A stretch of 64,000 nucleotides of DNA from Couchioplanes azureus. GTDB lineage: Bacteria; Actinomycetota; Actinomycetes; Mycobacteriales; Micromonosporaceae. This document shows, piece after piece, positions 29,277 through 39,932 of this stretch. Position numbers and translations under genes: made by a program. The DNA is taken from positions 642,389-706,388 of the forward strand of contig NZ_BMQY01000002.1 in NCBI RefSeq assembly GCF_014648355.1, read 5' to 3'. Below the pieces are notes generated by a model. It saw nothing but the letters and a program-made list of their open reading frames with translations. It had not been told where the DNA came from and made no database searches. Each line of letters begins with the position of its first letter. The stretch's first letter is position 1.

Positions 29277-31967
29277 TCAGTGGTCGGCGCCGTTCCAATC
29301 CCGGCCGATGCCCACGGAGACTTCCAAAGGCACGGACAGTGGGTAGGCGGCGCCCATTTCGCGGCGGACCAGGGTTTCGAGGGCTTCTCGTTCGCCCGGG
29401 GCCACGTCGAAGACGAGCTCGTCGTGGACCTGCAGGAGCATGCGGGAGGCCAGGCCCGCCTCGCGGATGGCCGCGTCGACGTGGAGCATGGCCACCTTGA
29501 TGATGTCGGCCGCCGAGCCCTGGATGGGTGCGTTCAGCGCCATGCGTTCGGCCATCTCGCGGCGCTGGCGGTTGTCGCTGCTGAGGTCGGGCAGGTAGCG
29601 GCGGCGGCCGAGGATGGTGGCCGTGTAGCCGTCCTGGACCGCGCGGCGGACCACGGCCTGGAGGTAGTCGCGGACGCCGCCGAAGCGTTCGAAATACTCC
29701 GCCATGAGGCCGCGGGCTTCCTCGGTGGAGATGTTGAGCTGGTTGCTCAGGCCGAAGGCGCTCAGACCGTACGCCAGGCCGTAGTTCATGGCTTTGATCT
29801 TGCGGCGCTGGTCGGGGACGACCTCCTCCAGCGGCACGTGGAAGACCGACGAGGCGGTGGCCGCGTGGAAGTCGGCGCCCGAGTTGAAGGCCGCGATGAG
29901 CGCCTCGTCGCCGGAGAGGTGCGCCATGATGCGCATCTCGATCTGGCTGTAGTCGGCGGTCATCAGCGACTCGAAGCCCTCCCCCACCACGAACGCGCGC
30001 CGGATGCGGCGGCCCTCCTCGGTGCGGATGGGGATGTTCTGCAGGTTGGGGTCGGTCGACGAGAGCCGGCCGGTGGCCGCCACGGTCTGGTTGAACGTGG
30101 TGTGGATGCGGCCGTCGTCGGAGACCGACTTGAGCAGGCCGTCCACCGTGGACTTGAGCTTGGCCACGTCACGGTGCCGCAGCAGGTGCTCCAGCAGCGG
30201 GTCGCCGGTCTGGGCGAACAGGCTCTGCAACGCGTCGGCGTCGGTGGTGTAGCCCGACTTGATCCGCTTGGTCTTGGGCAGGTTGCGCTCGACGAAGAGG
30301 ATCTCCTGAAGCTGCTTGGGCGAGCCGAGGTTGAACTCGCGCCCGACCACCTCGTGCGCCGCCTGCTGGGCCGCCTTGACCTCGGCGGCGAAGTGGGCCT
30401 CGAGCTCGGAGAGGTAGCCGGTGTCGGCGGCGATGCCGACGTGCTCCATCTCGCCGAGCACGATCTCGAGCGGCTGCTCCACCTCCGCGAGCAGGCGCTG
30501 CGAGGCGCCGTCGTCGCGGGAGAGCTCCTCGGTGAGGGTGTCGGCGAGGTCGAGGGTGGCGCGGGCGCGCAGCATGACGTTCTGCTCCGCGGCGCCCTCG
30601 TCGCCGAGGCCGTCCAGGGTGAGCTGGCCGTCGTCGGGTGCGTCGACGCGCAGCTCGCGCTTGAGGTAGCGCAGCGCGAGGTCGGTCAGGTCGTAGGCCC
30701 GCTGGTCGGGCTTGGCGAGGTAGGCGGCCAGCGCGGTGTCGACGCGCACGCCCTGCAGCGCCCAGCCGTGCGCGCGGAACGCCAGCATGGCCGGCTTCGC
30801 GTCGTGGATGATCTTGGGGCGGGAGGGGTCGGCGAGCCATCCGGCGACGGCGCGCTCGTCGGCCTCGTCGAGGGTGGTGGGGTCGAACCAGGCCGCCGGG
30901 CCGGCGCCGGTGGCGACCGCGATGCCGGTCAGGGCGCCGGTGCCGCGGCCGAAGCGGCCGGTGACGGCGACGCCGACCGGGGCCTCCTGGGCGTGCTCGG
31001 CCAGCCAGGCCGCCACCTCGCCCGTGCGCAGCACCGCGCCGGAGAGGTCGAAGCCGGACTCGGCCTCGGGCTCGACGGCCTCGAGGTAGGAGTAGAGCCG
31101 CTCGCGCAGCACCCGGAACTCCAGCGCGTCGAAGACCTGGTGCACCGCCTCGCGGTCCCAGCCCTGCCACTTGACGTCCTGCGGCCCCAGCGGCAGATCG
31201 AGGTCGCAGACCAGCGCGTTGATCTCGTAGTTGCGCATGACGTCGGCCAGGTGGGCGCGCAGGTTCTCGCCGGCCTTGCCCTTGATCTCGTCGACGTGGG
31301 CGATGATGCCGTCGAGGCCGCCGTACTGATTGATCCACTTGGCCGCGGTCTTGTCGCCGACGCCGGGGACGCCGGGCAGGTTGTCGCTGGTCTCGCCGAC
31401 CAGGGCGGCCTTGTCGCGGTAGCGCTCGGGGCGCACGCCGTATTTGGCCTCGATGGCCTCGGGGGTCATCCGCCAGACCTCGGAGACGCCGCGCACCGGG
31501 TAGAGGATGGTGACGTGCTCGCCGGCGAGCTGGAAGGCGTCCCGGTCGCCGGTGGAGATGACCACCTCGAAGCCGAGGTCGCGGGCCTGGCAGGCGAGGG
31601 TGCCGATGACGTCGTCGGCCTCGTAGCCGGGCTTCTCCACCACCGGGATGCGCAGCGCCTCGAGCACCTCCTTGACCAGGCTGACCTGACCCTGGAACGG
31701 CTGCGGGGTCTCCGAGCGGCCGGCCTTGTAGTCGGCGTACTTCTCGGTGCGGAACGACTGCCGTGAGACGTCGAACGCCACCACGATGTGGGTCGGCTTC
31801 TCGTCGCGCAGCATGTTGATCAGCATCGAGGTGAAGCCGAACACGGCGTTGGTCGGCTGCCCCGTCTGCGTGGAGAAGTTCTCCACCGGCAGCGCGAAGA
31901 AGGCTCGGTAGGCCAGCGAATGGCCGTCGAGCAGCAGCAAGCGGGGGGTCTTGGCGTCGTCGCTCAC
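29277..31967 (-). CDS. polA: DNA polymerase I
   Basis: This 896-residue protein has a 5'-3' exonuclease N-domain (LLLLDGHSLAYRAF, GYEADDVIGTLA, GVPGVGDKTAAKW), a degenerate 3'-5' exonuclease domain, and a complete family A polymerase domain (motif A TADYSQIEMRIMAHLS, motif B RRKIKAMNYGLAYGLSAFGL, motif C LLQVHDELVFDV). The acidic DTE metal site of the proofreading domain is absent (VTGRFGRG in its place), as in other actinobacterial Pol I, so it should not proofread. The start is GTG. It fills gaps left by the UvrABC system encoded nearby. Confidence 0.97.
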   Translation of the reverse strand: MSDDAKTPRLLLLDGHSLAYRAFFALPVENFSTQTGQPTNAVFGFTSMLINMLRDEKPTHIVVAFDVSRQSFRTEKYADYKAGRSETPQPFQGQVSLVKEVLEALRIPVVEKPGYEADDVIGTLACQARDLGFEVVISTGDRDAFQLAGEHVTILYPVRGVSEVWRMTPEAIEAKYGVRPERYRDKAALVGETSDNLPGVPGVGDKTAAKWINQYGGLDGIIAHVDEIKGKAGENLRAHLADVMRNYEINALVCDLDLPLGPQDVKWQGWDREAVHQVFDALEFRVLRERLYSYLEAVEPEAESGFDLSGAVLRTGEVAAWLAEHAQEAPVGVAVTGRFGRGTGALTGIAVATGAGPAAWFDPTTLDEADERAVAGWLADPSRPKIIHDAKPAMLAFRAHGWALQGVRVDTALAAYLAKPDQRAYDLTDLALRYLKRELRVDAPDDGQLTLDGLGDEGAAEQNVMLRARATLDLADTLTEELSRDDGASQRLLAEVEQPLEIVLGEMEHVGIAADTGYLSELEAHFAAEVKAAQQAAHEVVGREFNLGSPKQLQEILFVERNLPKTKRIKSGYTTDADALQSLFAQTGDPLLEHLLRHRDVAKLKSTVDGLLKSVSDDGRIHTTFNQTVAATGRLSSTDPNLQNIPIRTEEGRRIRRAFVVGEGFESLMTADYSQIEMRIMAHLSGDEALIAAFNSGADFHAATASSVFHVPLEEVVPDQRRKIKAMNYGLAYGLSAFGLSNQLNISTEEARGLMAEYFERFGGVRDYLQAVVRRAVQDGYTATILGRRRYLPDLSSDNRQRREMAERMALNAPIQGSAADIIKVAMLHVDAAIREAGLASRMLLQVHDELVFDVAPGEREALETLVRREMGAAYPLSVPLEVSVGIGRDWNGADH

Positions 31968-32025
31968 GTCCGAGAACTCTAGTCCCGGGGTACGACAACT
32001 CCGCCGACCGCCCCGCCCGCCGGAA

Positions 32026-32059
32026 GGCCTTTCCGCCGATCATGACCGGCGGAAAGGCC
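32026..32059 (-). terminator. Terminator after the amino-acid ABC operon
   Basis: A perfect 12-bp stem (GGCCTTTCCGCC/GGCGGAAAGGCC) with a 10-base loop begins 3 bases after the ATPase stop codon, between it and the polA start. Confidence 0.75.
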
Positions 32060-32061
32060 CC

Positions 32062-32826
32062 TTACAGCACCTTGCTGAGGAACGCCTTGGTGCGTTCCTG
32101 CCGCGGATTGGCGATGACCTCCCGCGGTGGGCCCTGTTCGACGACGACCCCGCCGTCCATGAAGATCAGCGAGTCGCCCACCTCGCGGGCGAAGCCGATC
32201 TCGTGGGTCACCACGACCATGGTCATGCCGTCGCGGGCGAGGTCCTTCATGACGTCCAGCACCTCGCCGACGAGTTCCGGGTCGAGCGCGCTGGTCGGCT
32301 CGTCGAAGAGCATCAGCTTGGGCCGCATCGCCAGGGCCCGGGCGATCGCCACCCGCTGCTGCTGGCCGCCGGAGAGCTGGCCGGGGTAGTTGCCCGTCTT
32401 GGCGCCGAGGCCGACGCGTTCGAGCAGGGCGACCGCGCGGTCGCGTACCTCCGCCTTGCTCTCCTTCTTGACCCGGCAGGGCGCCTCCATGACGTTGTCG
32501 AGGACCGTCATGTGCGGGAAGAGGTTGAACCGCTGGAAGACCATGCCGATGGACCGGCGCTGCGCGGCGACCTCCTTCTCCTTCAGCTCGTGCAGCTTGC
32601 CGCCGCGCTCCCGGTAGCCGATCAGGTCGCCGTCCACGAAGATGCGGCCGGCGTTGATCTTCTCCAGGTGGTTGATGCAGCGCAGGAAGGTCGACTTGCC
32701 CGAGCCCGAGGGGCCGAGCACGCACGACACCTCGCCCTTCTTGACCACCAGGTCGACGCCCTTGAGGACTTCCAGGGAGCCGAAGGACTTGTGCACGTTG
32801 TCGGCGCGCACCATCTCGTCCGTCAT
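32062..32826 (-). CDS. Polar amino-acid ABC transporter ATPase (GluA/GlnQ type)
   Basis: This 254-residue ATPase has Walker [19 protein letters not shown], signature [15 protein letters not shown], Walker [16 protein letters not shown] and H-loop [13 protein letters not shown]. This is the compact form that energises glutamate/glutamine-type importers at the inner face of the membrane. Its ATG overlaps the permease stop by 4 bases. A hairpin follows its stop, so it is the last gene of the unit. Confidence 0.95.
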   Translation of the reverse strand: MTDEMVRADNVHKSFGSLEVLKGVDLVVKKGEVSCVLGPSGSGKSTFLRCINHLEKINAGRIFVDGDLIGYRERGGKLHELKEKEVAAQRRSIGMVFQRFNLFPHMTVLDNVMEAPCRVKKESKAEVRDRAVALLERVGLGAKTGNYPGQLSGGQQQRVAIARALAMRPKLMLFDEPTSALDPELVGEVLDVMKDLARDGMTMVVVTHEIGFAREVGDSLIFMDGGVVVEQGPPREVIANPRQERTKAFLSKVL

Positions 32827-33851
32827 ATCCCTCCTCCTCCTCCGATGTTTCGGGGTCCGGCGTAGGGCGGCGGGGTTCCGCCCGTCTCGGCGGCGACGCC
32901 CGCCAGCTTCTGCTGGGCCTTGCCGGCGGCGCCGTAGCCCTTGCCGAAGTGCCGCTCGACGAAGTACTGCGCCACCATGAGCACGCTGCAGATGATCAGA
33001 TACCAGATCACCGCGGCGATGAGCACCGGCAGCACCACGAACGTCCGGGACTTGATGGCGTTGAGCTGGAAGAACAACTCGGCGCTCACGGGTACGAACG
33101 CCACCAGCGAGGTGTCCTTGACCATGGCGATGATCTCGTTGCCGGTGGGCGGCACGATCACCCGCATAGCCTGCGGCAGCACGATCCGGCGCAGTACCTG
33201 TCCCCGGGACAGACCCAGGGCCACCGCCGCCTCGCTCTGACCGGGGTCGACCGACTGAATGCCGGCCCGCACGATCTCGGCCATGTACGCCGCCTCGGAC
33301 AGCCCCAGCGCCAGCATGCCGGCGACGAACCCGGTCAGCAGCTCACTCGCCTTGATGCTGTAGAACTGCCCGTTGAAGTTGTCGAGGCCGAACAGAGCGC
33401 CGATCTGCTTGTCGAACGGCAGGCCGAAGCCGATCCGCTCCCACAAGATGCCCAGGTTGCCGAAGAGAATCGCGAGGACGAGCCGAGGCACCGCCCGGAA
33501 GAACCACGTGTACACGAAGCCCACGCCGCGCAGGACCGGGTTCTCCGACAACCGCATCACGGCGACGACCACGCCCAGCCCCACGCCGATGACCATCGCC
33601 GTGATGGTGAGCAGGATCGTGCCGCGCAGACCCTCGAGCACCGGCCCGGTGAACATGACACCGTGCTTGCCGGGCTCGTACGAGGAGAAGATGAACGACC
33701 AGCGGAACTGATCGTTCGTAACCAGCATGTGGATGAACATCGCGGCGAGCACCGCGAGCACCGCCACTGCCAGCCAGCGTCCCGGGTGCCGTACGGGCAC
33801 GGCCTTGATGGCCTCCGGCCGTGCCCGTTCGGTAGTTGCCTGGTCGCTCAT
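32823..33851 (-). CDS. Polar amino-acid ABC transporter permease
   Basis: This 342-residue membrane protein has an N-terminal hydrophobic anchor ([18 protein letters not shown]), further helices and the EAA loop [33 protein letters not shown] that docks to the ATPase. A 50-residue Gly/Ala-rich cytoplasmic tail follows. Only one permease is encoded, so it probably works as a homodimer. It lies between the binding protein (7-base gap) and the ATPase (overlap). Confidence 0.93.
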   Translation of the reverse strand: MSDQATTERARPEAIKAVPVRHPGRWLAVAVLAVLAAMFIHMLVTNDQFRWSFIFSSYEPGKHGVMFTGPVLEGLRGTILLTITAMVIGVGLGVVVAVMRLSENPVLRGVGFVYTWFFRAVPRLVLAILFGNLGILWERIGFGLPFDKQIGALFGLDNFNGQFYSIKASELLTGFVAGMLALGLSEAAYMAEIVRAGIQSVDPGQSEAAVALGLSRGQVLRRIVLPQAMRVIVPPTGNEIIAMVKDTSLVAFVPVSAELFFQLNAIKSRTFVVLPVLIAAVIWYLIICSVLMVAQYFVERHFGKGYGAAGKAQQKLAGVAAETGGTPPPYAGPRNIGGGGGI

Positions 33852-33858
33852 CCGCGCC

Positions 33859-34767
33859 TCAGGAGACCGCGGGGTTGACGGCCGGGTCGGTGATGCCGCC
33901 GGCCTCCACGCCCCACTTGGTGAGGATCGTCTTGTACGTGCCGTCGGCGATCAGCGCCTCGAGCGCCTTCTCGATCGCCCCGCCGAAGTCGGCCTGGTCC
34001 TTGGGCAGGACGTAGCCGTACGGCGCCGAGTCGTAGATCTCGCCGACCAGGGCCAGCTGGCCGTTGGTCTGCTTCACCGCCCACGCGCACACCGGCGAGT
34101 CGGCCAGCATGGCGTCGTCCTTGCCGGTCACGACGGCGTTGGTGGCGTCGCTCTGGGCCTGGTACTGGTCGATGGTGATCTTCGGCTTGCCGGCGTCGGT
34201 GCACTTCTTGGAGCGGGCCGTGATGTCGTCGACCTGCACCGTGGCGGTCTGGACCGCGATCTTCTTGCCGCACACGTCGTCGATGTTGATCGTCGTGCCG
34301 GCCTTGGCCGCCCACTGCGTGCCGGCCGAGAAGTAGGAGACCATCGTGGTCTCCTTCATCCGCTCGGCGTTGACGGTGAACGAGGAGACGCCGATGTTGT
34401 ACTTCTTGCTGGTGACGCCCGGGATGATGCTGTCGAACGTCGCGGACTGCCACTCCGTGGTGAGGCCAAGCTTCTGCGCCACCGCGTTGAACAGGTCGAC
34501 GTCGACGCCCTTGACCGTCTTGCCGTCCGCGTCGAGGAACTCGTTCGGCGCGTACGTCGAGTCCGTACCGATGATGATCTTTCCGGCGGACTTGATGGCG
34601 GCCGGGACCTTGTCGGCCAGCGCGGCGTCGGCGGCGGCCGACGGGACGGGGGCTCCCGTGCCGGTGCCGGAGGTGGACTCCTCGCCACAGGCGGAGAGCG
34701 ACACGGTCATCGCCGTCGCGACGGCCAGACCGAGAACCGCCCTGCGGCCAGATGAGATGCGGAACAT
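33859..34767 (-). CDS. Polar amino-acid binding lipoprotein (family 3)
   Basis: This 302-residue protein has a signal peptide with lipobox LSAC (SGRRAVLGLAVATAMTVSLSAC). The SBP_bac_3 fold follows: IIIGTDSTYAPNEFLDADGKTVKGVDVDLFNAVA, FDSIIPGVTSKKYNIGVSSFTVNAERMK and the C-terminal GYVLPKDQADF. It captures an amino acid, probably glutamate or a related one, outside the cell. AAGGAG lies 10 bases before the ATG. It starts only 28 bases after the livF stop, which suggests read-through from the liv genes. Confidence 0.93.
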   Translation of the reverse strand: MFRISSGRRAVLGLAVATAMTVSLSACGEESTSGTGTGAPVPSAAADAALADKVPAAIKSAGKIIIGTDSTYAPNEFLDADGKTVKGVDVDLFNAVAQKLGLTTEWQSATFDSIIPGVTSKKYNIGVSSFTVNAERMKETTMVSYFSAGTQWAAKAGTTINIDDVCGKKIAVQTATVQVDDITARSKKCTDAGKPKITIDQYQAQSDATNAVVTGKDDAMLADSPVCAWAVKQTNGQLALVGEIYDSAPYGYVLPKDQADFGGAIEKALEALIADGTYKTILTKWGVEAGGITDPAVNPAVS

Positions 34768-34794
34768 CGTCGAATACTCCTTCGGGGGGTGTGG

Positions 34795-35505
34795 CTAAGC
34801 AACGCCGAGATACGCGTCCTTAACGGAGGGGTCGTGCAGCAGTTCGGCGCCGGTGCCCGACTTCACGATGCGGCCGGTCTCCAGCACGTACGCGCGGTGC
34901 GCCCGCGACAGCGCCTGCTGAGCGTTCTGCTCCACCAGCAGGATGGTGGTGCCCTGCTGGTTGATCTCGACGATGATGTCGAAGATCTGCTGGATCAGCA
35001 TCGGCGCCAGCCCCATCGAGGGCTCGTCGAGCAGCAGCAGCTTGGGCCGGCTCATCAGCGCGCGGCCGACCGCCAGCATCTGCTGCTCGCCGCCGGACAT
35101 CGTGCCGCCGACCTGCTTCTCGCGCTCCTTGAGCCGCGGGAAGAGGGTGAAGGCGCGATCCATGTCCTCGTTGATCTCGGACCGGTTCCGGCGGGTGTAG
35201 GCGCCCATCTCCAGGTTCTCGCGCACCGTCATGCCCGGGAAGATCCCCCGGCCCTCGGGCGACTGCGACACGCCCCGGACGACCCGCAGGTCGGCGCGCA
35301 TTCTGGTGATGTCCTCGCCGTCGAAGATGATGCGTCCCTCGGCGACCGGGCGCAATCCCGAGATCGCCCGCATCGTCGTCGACTTTCCGGCGCCGTTGGC
35401 GCCGATCAGGGCCACGATCTCACCCTGACCGACGGTCAGGCTGATCCCGTGGAGCGCCTGGATGCGGCCGTACAGCAGCGTCAGGTCCTGCAACTCAAGC
35501 AGCAT
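34795..35505 (-). CDS. livF: Branched-chain amino-acid ABC ATPase LivF
   Basis: This 236-residue ATPase has Walker A GANGAGKSTTMRAISG, signature MSGGEQQMLAVGRALM, Walker B KLLLLDEPSMGLAPM and the LivF-type ending AELLHDPSVKDAYLGVA. It pairs with LivG on the permease dimer. Its start overlaps livG by 11 bases. Confidence 0.96.
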   Translation of the reverse strand: MLLELQDLTLLYGRIQALHGISLTVGQGEIVALIGANGAGKSTTMRAISGLRPVAEGRIIFDGEDITRMRADLRVVRGVSQSPEGRGIFPGMTVRENLEMGAYTRRNRSEINEDMDRAFTLFPRLKEREKQVGGTMSGGEQQMLAVGRALMSRPKLLLLDEPSMGLAPMLIQQIFDIIVEINQQGTTILLVEQNAQQALSRAHRAYVLETGRIVKSGTGAELLHDPSVKDAYLGVA

Positions 35506-36388
35506 CGGTCGGGACCCCCAGGTACGCCGCGATCACCTTCGGGTTGTCCCGCACCTCGGCGGGGGTCCCCTCGGCGATCTTCTTGCCGAACTCCAGCACC
35601 ACGATCCGGTCCGTGACGCCCATGACCAGGCGCATGTCGTGCTCGATGAGCAGCACGGTGACACCGCTGTCACGAATCTTGCGGATCAGGACGAGCAGCT
35701 CTTCCTTCTCCGCCGGGTTGAAGCCCGCCGCCGGCTCGTCGAGGCACAGCAGCGTCGGGTTGGTCGCCAGTGCGCGGGCGATCTCCAGGCGGCGCTGCTC
35801 GCCGTAGGACAGGTTGCGCGAGACGTCGCCCGCGCGGTGGGCGATGCCCACGAAGCGCAGCAGCTCCAGGGACTTCTCCCGGCCCAGCCGCTCTTCCTTC
35901 CAGTGCCGCGGCAGGCGGAAGAGGGCGCCGATGACGCTGGTCTTGTGGTGGGCGTCCGCGCCCACCATCACGTTCTCCAGCGCCGTCATCTCGGGGAACA
36001 GCCGTACGTTCTGGAACGTACGGGCGATGCCGCCCCGGGTGATCTCGTGCTTCTTCTTGCCGACGATCGACTGGCCGTTGAAGCGGATCGCGCCGCTGGT
36101 GGGCCGGTAGACGCCGGTCATCGCGTTGAAGCAGGTCGTCTTGCCGGCACCGTTCGGGCCGATCAGACCGAAGATCTCACCCTTGCGCAGGCTGAAGCTG
36201 ACGTCGTTGAGCGCCACGACGCCGCCGAAGCGCAGCGTGACGTTCTGGACCTCGAGCAGCGCGTCGCCGGCGCCGCCGCGCGGCGCCGGGGCGCCGCCCG
36301 ACCCCTTGCCGGTCGGGATGGCCCGGTCGACCGGGCGCGCGTTCCTCTCGTCGAGCTCCTGCGGAGACTCGATGTGTGGCTCGCTCAC
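35495..36388 (-). CDS. livG: Branched-chain amino-acid ABC ATPase LivG
   Basis: This 297-residue ATPase has Walker [17 protein letters not shown], signature [15 protein letters not shown], Walker [17 protein letters not shown] and the LivG-specific insert around [19 protein letters not shown]. About 40 extra N-terminal residues, hydrophilic and Pro/Gly-rich, precede the conserved [23 protein letters not shown]. Confidence 0.96.
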   Translation of the reverse strand: MSEPHIESPQELDERNARPVDRAIPTGKGSGGAPAPRGGAGDALLEVQNVTLRFGGVVALNDVSFSLRKGEIFGLIGPNGAGKTTCFNAMTGVYRPTSGAIRFNGQSIVGKKKHEITRGGIARTFQNVRLFPEMTALENVMVGADAHHKTSVIGALFRLPRHWKEERLGREKSLELLRFVGIAHRAGDVSRNLSYGEQRRLEIARALATNPTLLCLDEPAAGFNPAEKEELLVLIRKIRDSGVTVLLIEHDMRLVMGVTDRIVVLEFGKKIAEGTPAEVRDNPKVIAAYLGVPTDAA

Positions 36389-37524
36389 TGGGGAGCCACC
36401 TCCTTCTCACGGTCCTTGAGCTCCATCGCGCGACGGCGGCTCGGGATCAGACCCTGCGGCCGGAAGACCATGATCGCGATGATCACGAGGCCGAAGATCG
36501 CAAACCGGAAGCCGAACAGGTCGGTGCCCCAGATCGGGTCCTCGATGCCGCGCAGCCGGTCCGGGATGTACGAGATCAGCGCGCCGCCGAGGATCGCACC
36601 GAAGATGTTTCCGGAGCCACCCATGACGACGCCCGCCAGCACCAGGATCGAGAACTGCAGGATGAAGGTCTGCGAGTTCATGAAGCCCTGCTGACCGGCG
36701 AACATGACGCCGCCCAGGCCGCCGATGAAGGCGCCGATCGCGAACGCCCACAGCTTGTACTTGATCGTCCGCACACCCATGATCTCGGCGGCCTCCTCGT
36801 CCTCGCGGATCGCGAGCCACGAGCGGCCGACCCGGCTGCGGTCCAGGTTCCGCACGCCGAAGATGACCAGGATGATCACCGTGAGACCGAGCCAGTAGTA
36901 CGGGGTCGCGTCCGCCACGCCGAACCACGGCTTGCCGTCGGCGTACTCGCCCGGCGGGTGCGGGATGCCGGAGAAGCCCCGGTCACCGCGCAGCGTCTCC
37001 GAGCTCGTCGCGAAGATGCGGATGATCTCGGCGAAGCCCAGCGTCACGATCGCCAGGTAGTCGCCGCGCAGCCGCAGCGTCGGCCAGCCCAGCAGCAGGC
37101 CGGAGACCATCGTGACCGCCAGCGCGATCGGGATGGACATCAGCCAGCCCCACTCGGTCTTCAGGACGCTGTCCGGCGAGGTCAGCATCGCGACGGTGTA
37201 GGCACCCACCGCGAAGAAGCCGACGTAGCCCAGGTCCAGCAGGCCGGCGAAGCCGACCACGACGTTGAGGCCGAGAGCCAGCAGGACGTAGTACGACATG
37301 TTGAACAGGGCGCTCGGCCAGTCGATGCCCTGGGTGATGATCTGCGGGCCGATGCCCGGTACCTGACCCACGTACGGCAGCAGGTAGGCGAGCACCGCGA
37401 AGGCGATGCACAGGACCGCACGGACCGCCCAGTGCTGCCGGCCGAACCAGCCGCGGGTGCCGCCGGACTCACGCCAGCTCTTCTTCTCCGGCGCGGAGGC
37501 CGGAGTCATGGTCGCTTCGCTCAT
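36385..37524 (-). CDS. livM: Branched-chain amino-acid ABC permease LivM
   Basis: This 379-residue membrane protein has the LivM core ([69 protein letters not shown]). ATG at 37524 overlaps the livH stop (ATGA) and gives a normal N-terminus with cytosolic leader. A longer open frame is only antisense to livH. The stop overlaps the livG start. Confidence 0.95.
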   Translation of the reverse strand: MSEATMTPASAPEKKSWRESGGTRGWFGRQHWAVRAVLCIAFAVLAYLLPYVGQVPGIGPQIITQGIDWPSALFNMSYYVLLALGLNVVVGFAGLLDLGYVGFFAVGAYTVAMLTSPDSVLKTEWGWLMSIPIALAVTMVSGLLLGWPTLRLRGDYLAIVTLGFAEIIRIFATSSETLRGDRGFSGIPHPPGEYADGKPWFGVADATPYYWLGLTVIILVIFGVRNLDRSRVGRSWLAIREDEEAAEIMGVRTIKYKLWAFAIGAFIGGLGGVMFAGQQGFMNSQTFILQFSILVLAGVVMGGSGNIFGAILGGALISYIPDRLRGIEDPIWGTDLFGFRFAIFGLVIIAIMVFRPQGLIPSRRRAMELKDREKEVAPQ

Positions 37525-38471
37525 GCTCGAGCCCTCCCGAGAGACTCGCCCAGCAGGCCCGTCGGACGGACCAGCAGGATCAGGACCAGCAGCACGAACG
37601 ACGCGGCGTGCAGCCACTCCGTGCCGAACAGACCGGCCGCGTAGTTCTGCAGCACACCCAGCAGCAGCCCGCCCAGCAGGGCGCCGCGCAGGTTGCCGAT
37701 GCCGCCGAGGACCGCGGCGGTGAACGCCTCGATGCCCAGCAGGAAGCCGGCGTCGAAACGGGTGACACCGATCTTGAGGTCGTACATCACCGCCGCCACG
37801 CCGGCCATCAGGCCGCCGAGGAGGAAGACGAGCGCGATCACCCGGCTCTTGTTGACGCCCATGAGCGCCGCGCTGTCGGGGTTCTGCGCCACCGCGCGGA
37901 TGCCCCGGCCGAGCCGGGAACGGTTGATGAAGCGGTCGAGCACGAACATCATCACGAGCGCCAGCACGATGATCAGAATCTGCAGATTCGTCACGTGCAT
38001 GTTGCCGATCACGAAGACGTCGGTCGGCCGGATCAGCGGCGGGACACCGGTGATGTTGCGCTGGGTGACCACGCCGACCGTCTCGGAGATGAAGAGCGAC
38101 GCACCGATCGCGGTGATCAGGAACGCCAGCGGCGGCGCGTTGCGCCGGCGCAGCGGCCGGTACGCGACCAGCTCGACACCGAGCGCGGTGAGGCCGGATA
38201 TGACGATCGCGGCGACCAGGCCCAGCAGGAGCAGGCCGATGACCGAGATGAGGTTGGGAGTAGCCGAGTTCTGGTCCAGCCCGAACATGCCCCAGACGAC
38301 GAGGCACGCGTAGGAACCGAGCAGGAAGACCTCGGAGTGCGCGAAGTTGATAAGGCGAAGCACGCCGTACACCAGGGTGTAGCCGAGCGCGAACAAAGCG
38401 ATGATCGCGCCCTGGGCCAAGCCCGTGATCGTGTACGGCCCGAAGTTTTCAATCAGACCGGAGAAGTTCAC
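37521..38471 (-). CDS. livH: Branched-chain amino-acid ABC permease LivH
   Basis: This 316-residue membrane protein has ITGLAQGAIIALFALGYTLVYGVLRLINFAHSEVF and AFTAAVLGGIGNLRGALLGGLLLGV, typical of LivH. The start is GTG. It forms the heterodimeric channel with LivM and lies about 80 bases after the binding-protein stop. Confidence 0.95.
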   Translation of the reverse strand: MNFSGLIENFGPYTITGLAQGAIIALFALGYTLVYGVLRLINFAHSEVFLLGSYACLVVWGMFGLDQNSATPNLISVIGLLLLGLVAAIVISGLTALGVELVAYRPLRRRNAPPLAFLITAIGASLFISETVGVVTQRNITGVPPLIRPTDVFVIGNMHVTNLQILIIVLALVMMFVLDRFINRSRLGRGIRAVAQNPDSAALMGVNKSRVIALVFLLGGLMAGVAAVMYDLKIGVTRFDAGFLLGIEAFTAAVLGGIGNLRGALLGGLLLGVLQNYAAGLFGTEWLHAASFVLLVLILLVRPTGLLGESLGRARA

Positions 38472-38550
38472 AAGGGGCTCCTGAAACGAGAAGGTCGGTG
38501 CGGCCGGAGATCATCCGGCCACACCGGCCCTACAGAGAGTTACTACAGAA

Positions 38551-39714
38551 TCAGGCGGTCTTGACCTCTTGGTCGGCGACCGTGTTGCCCGCTGCGTCGA
38601 ACTTGAACGCCCACACCTTGATGGACGCCGGGTCCAGCTCACCGGTCGAGGTGAACTTGTACGTGTTCGCGATGCCGGTGTAGTTGATCGACGAGAGGTA
38701 GGTGTTCATCTTCTCGACGGTGGTGTTGCCGGCGTCGATACCCGCCAGGAAGATGTTCGCGGCGTCGTAGGCCACGTCACTGTACGTACCCGCGTCGACG
38801 TTCCACTTGGCCTTGTAGTCGGCGACGAACGTGCCGCCCGCCTTCTCCGGCGGGGAGCAGGGGCAGGTGACGACCGTGCCGACGGCGGCCTGGGTGCCCG
38901 CGGCCTTGGCCAGGCCCGGGTCCTTCATGCCGTCGCCACCGACCAGCGTGCCCTTCCAGCCCGCAGCGCTGAGCTGCTTGCGGATGAGGCCACCGTTCTG
39001 GTAGTAGCCGCCGTAGAACATCGCCGTCGCCTTGGAGGCCACGACCTTCTGCACGACCGCCGAGAAGTCGGTCTGCTTGCCGTCCGCCTCGGTCTTGTCG
39101 GTGTCGACGACCTTGGCGCCCAGCTTGGTCTTGACGACCTCGGCCAGACCCGCGCCGTACGCGGACTGGTCGTCGGCGACGAAGACCTTCTCGGCCTTCA
39201 GCACGTCGCTGATGTAGTTCGCGGCCGCCGGGCCCTGCGCGTCGTCGTTGGCGACCGCGCGGTGGAACGTCTTCCAGCCCTTCGACGACAGCGAGGTACG
39301 CGTCGCGGACGGGGTGATCGTCGGGATGCCGGCCTCTTCGAAGATGGGGTCCGCGGCCTCGGACTCACCCGAGAACGGCGGGCCCACGATGCCCAGGATC
39401 TTCTTGTCGGCGACCAGGTTACGAGCGACACCGGGTGCGACGGCCGGCTCGCCCTGCGAGTCGAACTTCGCCACCGTGATGCACTCGGAGCCCTTCTTGG
39501 TGTTGTACTGCTGGATCGCGAGCTCGAAGCCCTGCTCGATGTTCACACCGAGGTTCGCAGCGGATCCCGTCAGGGCGCCGAAGAACGCGAGCTTGTAGCC
39601 GCAGTTACCACTGGCCGTGCCGTTGGAGCTGCTGCTGCTGTTGCAGGCAGCGGCACCGGCGACGAGGCCGATCACGGCCAGTCCGCCGATGGCTCGTGCG
39701 AGAACCTGCCTCAA
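38551..39714 (-). CDS. Branched-chain amino-acid binding lipoprotein (Leu/Ile/Val type)
   Basis: This lipoprotein has signal and lipobox LVAGAAAC (residues about 12-24) and a periplasmic-binding protein type 1 fold: KLAFFGALTGSAANLGVNIEQGFELAIQQYN, GIVGPPFSGESEAADPIFEEAGIPTITPSATR and SDVAYDAANIFLAGID. A TTG start at 39714 is preferred: it puts the hydrophobic signal at the N-terminus, and GGAGGAGGG lies about 9 bases upstream. ATG and GTG codons further upstream would add a cytosolic leader. First gene of the liv unit. A TGAAC-N8-GTTCA inverted repeat lies at 39831-39848 in its upstream region. Confidence 0.92.
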   Translation of the reverse strand: MRQVLARAIGGLAVIGLVAGAAACNSSSSSNGTASGNCGYKLAFFGALTGSAANLGVNIEQGFELAIQQYNTKKGSECITVAKFDSQGEPAVAPGVARNLVADKKILGIVGPPFSGESEAADPIFEEAGIPTITPSATRTSLSSKGWKTFHRAVANDDAQGPAAANYISDVLKAEKVFVADDQSAYGAGLAEVVKTKLGAKVVDTDKTEADGKQTDFSAVVQKVVASKATAMFYGGYYQNGGLIRKQLSAAGWKGTLVGGDGMKDPGLAKAAGTQAAVGTVVTCPCSPPEKAGGTFVADYKAKWNVDAGTYSDVAYDAANIFLAGIDAGNTTVEKMNTYLSSINYTGIANTYKFTSTGELDPASIKVWAFKFDAAGNTVADQEVKTA

Positions 39715-39932
39715 GGTTGGAACCCTCCTCCATACCGAACCCACCGAGCCACCGCAGGTCGATTGGCACTTGCAGTGCTCCACGACACAACGCCGCCCGT
39801 CATGGGGCCGGACGCTATCCCACCTTCCAGTGAACTCGTAAGGGTTCACACGGGCATTCACCGAACCGTTACGTCCGGTGATGCAGGGACGAGAAAGGTG
39901 TAACAAACAGGCAGTCCCTGGGGCAGGTGCGG

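Noticed and set aside
31979..32043. polA extended start upstream to about 32043
   Set aside because: That frame is not the polA frame; the GTG at 31967 gives the standard Pol I N-terminus.
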